Shown here piece after piece: positions 23,894 to 26,994 of a stretch of DNA of 26,994 nucleotides. Under the pieces are notes generated by a model. It ran no database searches and had not been told where the DNA came from. It saw nothing but the letters and a program-made list of their open reading frames with translations. A program made the position numbers and the translations under genes. The stretch spans positions 1-26,994 of the IMG/VR virus record IMGVR_UViG_3300032291_003921. One strand, given 5' to 3'. Position 1 is the stretch's first letter, and every line of letters begins with the position of its first letter. Source of the DNA: a virus.

Positions 23894-25027
23894 ATGAGCA
23901 CCACATTCAAAATTAAACTGCTGAACCCTCGCAGTTCTGACACCAATATCCTGGGCATGGAACCAACCTGGCAGATCCAGCCCACGGAGTATCGTGCAAG
24001 CAAGTTAAGCCAGGCGTTCTCATGGTACAACTATTTCTATGGCAAAAAAGATGCCCGAGAAATGATTGTCAACTACTTGGAAACACATGACCGCCGGGCA
24101 GATGTGCGCCTGCTCAAAGGCATTCCAGATTCAGCCATTCGATTGACCACAGGTTGGTTGTGCCGCATGAGCATGGTGGGCCTGGAACTGCATGACACAG
24201 AACAACTCAAATTAGAAAATCAATTGAGAGAAATACTGGACAGCAAACAAAACACCGTGGAAGAAACGCCGGAAGAACCAGCGGTGCCCAAGATCACCAT
24301 TCAAGATCGTCTGCGTGAAAAAGCCAACGAATGCGACGGCGAGCTAGAGGGCTTGTTTGATGATTTCTTGTTGAGTGGTGCCAAGATGACTGCAGACTTC
24401 AAGCCTGTGGTGATCATGCGTGGATTGAACATAGCACCACAAATGGTCAGTCAGATTTCAGACAACTGGAAACGCAAGCTCTCAGAATTTGAGCGTGTGG
24501 TCGAAGGCAAAGACGCACAACTGGTTGAGGGCTACAGTCATCTCTCCAAGATTCAAATGCGCAACGTGATCAAGTTTTGCGAAGCAGTGATCAACGACTG
24601 TGGTGCGTATGTGCAGATCAAGAAGGTAGAACGCAAGCCACGCAAGGTTCGAGCAGTGCCACCTGAGAAACGTGCAGCCAAGTTCAAAATCCTGGCAGAG
24701 TTTGCAGAACTCAAACTGAAATCATTGCCGGCTGCAAGCCTTGTGGACAAGAGTGAGGCCTGGTTGTATGACACAAAAAAACGCAAACTGATCCACTTGG
24801 TGGCAGATGAGTATGCCAAGGCATTCACTGTCAAAAACAACTCAATCATTGGGTTCTCAACTGTGGACACAGTACAAAAGACTGTGCGCAAACCAGCAGA
24901 TGTTGTGAAAGCAATGCAAGCCGCAGGCAAACCAGCGGCACGTAAGCTCTTCAAAGATCTTACAACCACAGAAACAGCATGGAATGCCCGTGGCACAGAG
25001 AATTTAGTCATCCTTAAGAGCTGGTAA
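23894..25027 (+). CDS. Early protein of unknown function, 377 residues, basic centre
   Basis: This soluble 377-residue protein has no recognised domain. Residues 1-100 are a mixed fold (KIKLLNPRSSDTNILGMEP, AFSWYNYFYGKKDAREMIV). An acidic linker (~115-135, TVEETPEEPAVPK) leads into a helical zone ~135-240. Then comes a very basic stretch at 242-266 (KKVERKPRKVR, PPEKRAAKFK), of the type that binds nucleic acid, and a C-terminal part rich in Lys and Arg. Similar proteins occur in uncultured marine phages without a known role, as far as I recall. The ATG follows AAGGAG, a near-consensus promoter precedes it, and the radical SAM gene starts 23 bases after its stop. Inferred: an early nucleic-acid-associated protein, for example in takeover of host transcription or in replication. 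This is a guess from charge only. Confidence 0.72.
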   Translation: MSTTFKIKLLNPRSSDTNILGMEPTWQIQPTEYRASKLSQAFSWYNYFYGKKDAREMIVNYLETHDRRADVRLLKGIPDSAIRLTTGWLCRMSMVGLELHDTEQLKLENQLREILDSKQNTVEETPEEPAVPKITIQDRLREKANECDGELEGLFDDFLLSGAKMTADFKPVVIMRGLNIAPQMVSQISDNWKRKLSEFERVVEGKDAQLVEGYSHLSKIQMRNVIKFCEAVINDCGAYVQIKKVERKPRKVRAVPPEKRAAKFKILAEFAELKLKSLPAASLVDKSEAWLYDTKKRKLIHLVADEYAKAFTVKNNSIIGFSTVDTVQKTVRKPADVVKAMQAAGKPAARKLFKDLTTTETAWNARGTENLVILKSW

Positions 25028-25030
25028 ATA
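25023..25030 (+). promoter_or_regulatory. Weak late-promoter-like octamer GGTAAATA before the radical SAM gene
   Basis: GGTAAATA overlaps the stop of the 377-residue gene and ends 20 bases before the ATG of the first radical SAM gene, nearly the same spacing as the GGTAAATA before the giant fibre. Two mismatches to TATAAATA leave this weak. Confidence 0.22.
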
Positions 25031-25050
25031 TTGGCCTTAACTGGCCCAAC

Positions 25051-26016
25051 ATGTATAAAATAGTAGATGACAACCCCGCTGACCCACGCAAACTTATCTC
25101 TAACACTGAGTTCTATATCACCAATGTTTGTAATCTAAATTGTGTTAATTGTAATCGCTTCAACAATTTTGATTTCAAAGGATATCAAAAATGGAGCGAT
25201 TACAAAGAAATTTATACACAATGGGCTCAGCATGTGAGGTTACAACGAGTTACCATACTGGGCGGGGAACCACTGCTCAATCCCACAATCTTGGATTGGA
25301 TTGACGGCATCAATGGTCTATGGAATATATCTGTACAGATCTTAACCAACGGCACTCGCCTAAACAAGATTGCTGGCTTGTATGACCGCCTGGTCAAGCC
25401 AGTTGATCCTAACAAACCAGGAATTAAAAATTGGATAGGCGTGAGCTTGCACAATCAGAATGATCGTGATCGATGTTTTGAAGAAGTAAAAAGTTTTTTG
25501 CACGGAGACGTGAGATATGTCCACCACACAGATCCACTCAATGTTGACAATGCAATGACCTTTGGTGCGTCACATGCGTTTGTTGACAGCAATGATGTTA
25601 GAATACCCATATGGGAATATGACAGTTTTTATAGAGCCGCAGTGCATTTGAACGACCATGGAAAATTTACGTTGTACAATAGTGATCCAGATAAGTCGCA
25701 TGGTGCTTGTGGGTTTGCAATGTATAAATGTTATCACTTTATACGAGGAGCTTTATATAAATGCGGACCGGTAGCATTGTTTCCAGAGTTTGATGCTCAA
25801 CATCATTTAGACATTACAGATCAAGATCGAGATTTATTAAAAAGTTATGCTCCGTTGCAGGTAGACCAGTTTGCTGACCGCGGATTACAATTTCTAAGTG
25901 AGATTGACCAGGTGATTCCTCAATGTAAGTTTTGTCCTGAGTTTTCTCATAATGAAGAAAACTCAGTGGTATTTGCTACACTAAAAAAGACTGGTGCCAC
26001 TAGCGGATTTGAATAA
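25051..26016 (+). CDS. Radical SAM enzyme with auxiliary-cluster cysteines, copy 1
   Basis: The 321-residue protein has the radical SAM signature C27-x3-C31-x2-C34 (VCNLNCVNC), which binds the catalytic [4Fe-4S] cluster, and GGEP at 71-74, which contacts the SAM amino group. Further cysteines C220, C227, C238 and the pair C292-x2-C295 (QCKFCPEF) lie in the C-terminal third and fit a Twitch/SPASM-like second iron-sulfur site. Known: members with such extra sites modify peptides, sugars or other substrates. The substrate is unknown here. No clear Shine-Dalgarno precedes the ATG at 25051. The stop overlaps the next ATG (TAATG). The gene is more AT-rich than its neighbours: lines at 25081 and 25141 count 35% and 30% GC, against 53% for the line at 24121. 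Confidence 0.9.
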   Translation: MYKIVDDNPADPRKLISNTEFYITNVCNLNCVNCNRFNNFDFKGYQKWSDYKEIYTQWAQHVRLQRVTILGGEPLLNPTILDWIDGINGLWNISVQILTNGTRLNKIAGLYDRLVKPVDPNKPGIKNWIGVSLHNQNDRDRCFEEVKSFLHGDVRYVHHTDPLNVDNAMTFGASHAFVDSNDVRIPIWEYDSFYRAAVHLNDHGKFTLYNSDPDKSHGACGFAMYKCYHFIRGALYKCGPVALFPEFDAQHHLDITDQDRDLLKSYAPLQVDQFADRGLQFLSEIDQVIPQCKFCPEFSHNEENSVVFATLKKTGATSGFE

Positions 26017-26678
26017 TGACAACAGTGTTGTTAACATTAGGTGACAGTTGGCCCCAAGGTGTAGAATTACAATCCACTGATCAGTGCTACGGAGAAATAC
26101 TACAACATCTTTTAAAATTTGATGAATTTTACAATTACGGACAAGGTGGTTCCAGCAACGAACACATGATTCTACAGTTGCAAAATTATTTTGAAAATCA
26201 TCATCGGACAGATCATCAAGTCACTGCTGTGTTTTTTTTAACCAACCCGCATCGCACAGTTTATTTTCCGCCTGACGCAGGTTTCAATGTTCATGGACAC
26301 CACCGACAAAACTGGAACCAAGAAGCCCGAGAAGTTTTTATGAAAAATTGGATGCATTTTTATTCTGACGAAAATGCAGTCATGAGAAGTAGCCTTGCCG
26401 TCACTGCACTGCAACAGTGGTGCAAGTTGCACAATATTGATGACTATTATTTTTCTGGTTGGATAAAATATACACAATGGTTGCCAATGGTTAACACTGA
26501 CAAAATATGGGCAAAAGGTCTGGAAACCGCTGCAGACTGGTTTGGTGCAGCAGATCACAATGGCGAACATTTGACAAATGTTGACAACAACCAGTACATC
26601 CGCCCTAATTTTGCACACCCAAACCAACTTGGGCATCAATTGATTGCAGATAAATTACAGCTATGGATGCAAGCATGA
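26016..26678 (+). CDS. SGNH/GDSL-type hydrolase
   Basis: The 220-residue protein shows the four SGNH blocks in order: GDSW with the likely nucleophile Ser11, YGQGGSSN with oxyanion-hole Gly (44 or 45), LTNP with Asn77, and NFAHPNQLGH with the likely catalytic His201. The usual Asp of the DxxH block is Asn198 here, so the exact acid residue is uncertain. No signal peptide or membrane segment is seen, which suggests it works in the infected cell or virion. Known: SGNH enzymes cleave or transfer acyl groups on lipids and sugars. Inferred: it may de-acylate or acylate the product of the neighbouring radical SAM enzymes. It overlaps both neighbours (TAATG upstream, ATGA downstream), so the three genes look like one translational unit. 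A line at 26101 counts 33% GC. Confidence 0.82.
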   Translation: MTTVLLTLGDSWPQGVELQSTDQCYGEILQHLLKFDEFYNYGQGGSSNEHMILQLQNYFENHHRTDHQVTAVFFLTNPHRTVYFPPDAGFNVHGHHRQNWNQEAREVFMKNWMHFYSDENAVMRSSLAVTALQQWCKLHNIDDYYFSGWIKYTQWLPMVNTDKIWAKGLETAADWFGAADHNGEHLTNVDNNQYIRPNFAHPNQLGHQLIADKLQLWMQA

Positions 26679-26994
26679 TTGATCGCCCTGTGTTTAACAA
26701 AATTGAAGTTTACATTACCAATGTGTGTAATTTAACTTGTGATCAGTGTAATCGCTTCAACAATTTTGATTTCAAAGGTTGGCAGCGGTGGAGTGATCAT
26801 GCTGACCAATACAAGCAGTGGGCAAAACTAATTGACCTAAAAGCCATTACCATCATGGGCGGAGAACCTCTGCTGAATCCCACAATTGTAGAATGGATAC
26901 ATGGCCTCAATGACGCTTTTGGAATTGACGTACAAATCTTAACCAACGGCACACGATTGAACAAGGTACCAGGTTTGTATGAAGCCATTGCCAA
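26675..26994 (+). CDS. Radical SAM enzyme, copy 2, cut by the window end
   Basis: The first 106 residues of a second radical SAM protein are present, running past the window end. It has C18-x3-C22-x2-C25 (VCNLTCDQC) and GGEP at 62-65. By hand alignment about two thirds of the ~92 comparable residues are identical to copy 1, and the N-terminus lacks the first ~10 residues of copy 1. A 32-base stretch (26747-26778) is identical to 25150-25181 in copy 1. The ATG at 26675 overlaps the SGNH stop as ATGA. Whether copy 2 keeps the auxiliary cysteines cannot be seen. It probably arose by duplication and may act on a related substrate. Confidence 0.87.
   Translation, partial: MIDRPVFNKIEVYITNVCNLTCDQCNRFNNFDFKGWQRWSDHADQYKQWAKLIDLKAITIMGGEPLLNPTIVEWIHGLNDAFGIDVQILTNGTRLNKVPGLYEAIA

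Noticed and set aside
25028-25050. Inverted repeat TTGGCC / GGCCCAA between the 377-residue and radical SAM genes
   Set aside because: It is short and imperfect, has no T run, and is likely chance in such a small gap.

Overview
This window looks like part of a tailed, contractile-tailed (T4-like myovirus) phage genome, probably from an uncultured aquatic phage. The evidence is a pair of genes resembling T4 neck protein gp14 and tail sheath stabiliser gp15, several late-promoter-like NATAAATA octamers next to structural genes, tightly packed genes with TAATG/ATGA overlaps, and about 17.5 kb of fibre and virion-protein genes of a type common in marine T4-like phages. I see no tRNA, rRNA, integrase, transposase or CRISPR array. 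The host is not identifiable. The sigma70-type promoters fit a bacterial host, and by hand counts on single lines the structural genes are near 50% GC.

Layout. (1) 3-1172, minus: a TPR plus glycosyltransferase-like protein with its own sigma70-type promoter. (2) 1321-2728, plus: a small virion-like protein, then a hairpin that looks like a terminator and also carries the Shine-Dalgarno of the next gene, a Rossmann-like protein of unknown function. (3) 2729-20299, plus: the fibre block. It holds a 502-aa repeat fibre with a C-terminal head domain, a 2703-aa giant fibre built from 17-aa TGNITGGN-type repeats, a 110-aa small virion protein, a 1070-aa fibre ending in a chaperone-like domain, a 130-aa MSYLG protein and a 1318-aa virion protein. 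(4) 23458-20296, minus: gp14-like, gp15-like and a Nudix hydrolase, translationally coupled; the Nudix gene meets the 1318-aa gene tail to tail with a 4-base overlap. (5) 23555-26994, plus: two genes with near-identical early promoters (86 aa and 377 aa, unknown), then a radical SAM enzyme, an SGNH hydrolase and a second, paralogous radical SAM enzyme cut by the window end.

How it fits together. The structural genes appear to use a phage late promoter, while the non-structural genes (TPR-glycosyltransferase, 86 aa, 377 aa and perhaps the radical SAM cassette) appear to use host-type sigma70 promoters. Two divergent intergenic regions each carry one promoter of each class. The most unusual elements are the radical SAM-SGNH-radical SAM cassette, which is visibly AT-rich compared with its neighbours and contains a recent-looking duplication, and the giant repeat fibre, whose DNA repeats look prone to copy-number change. 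The function of the cassette is not known to me; modification of a small molecule, glycan or peptide is an inference only.
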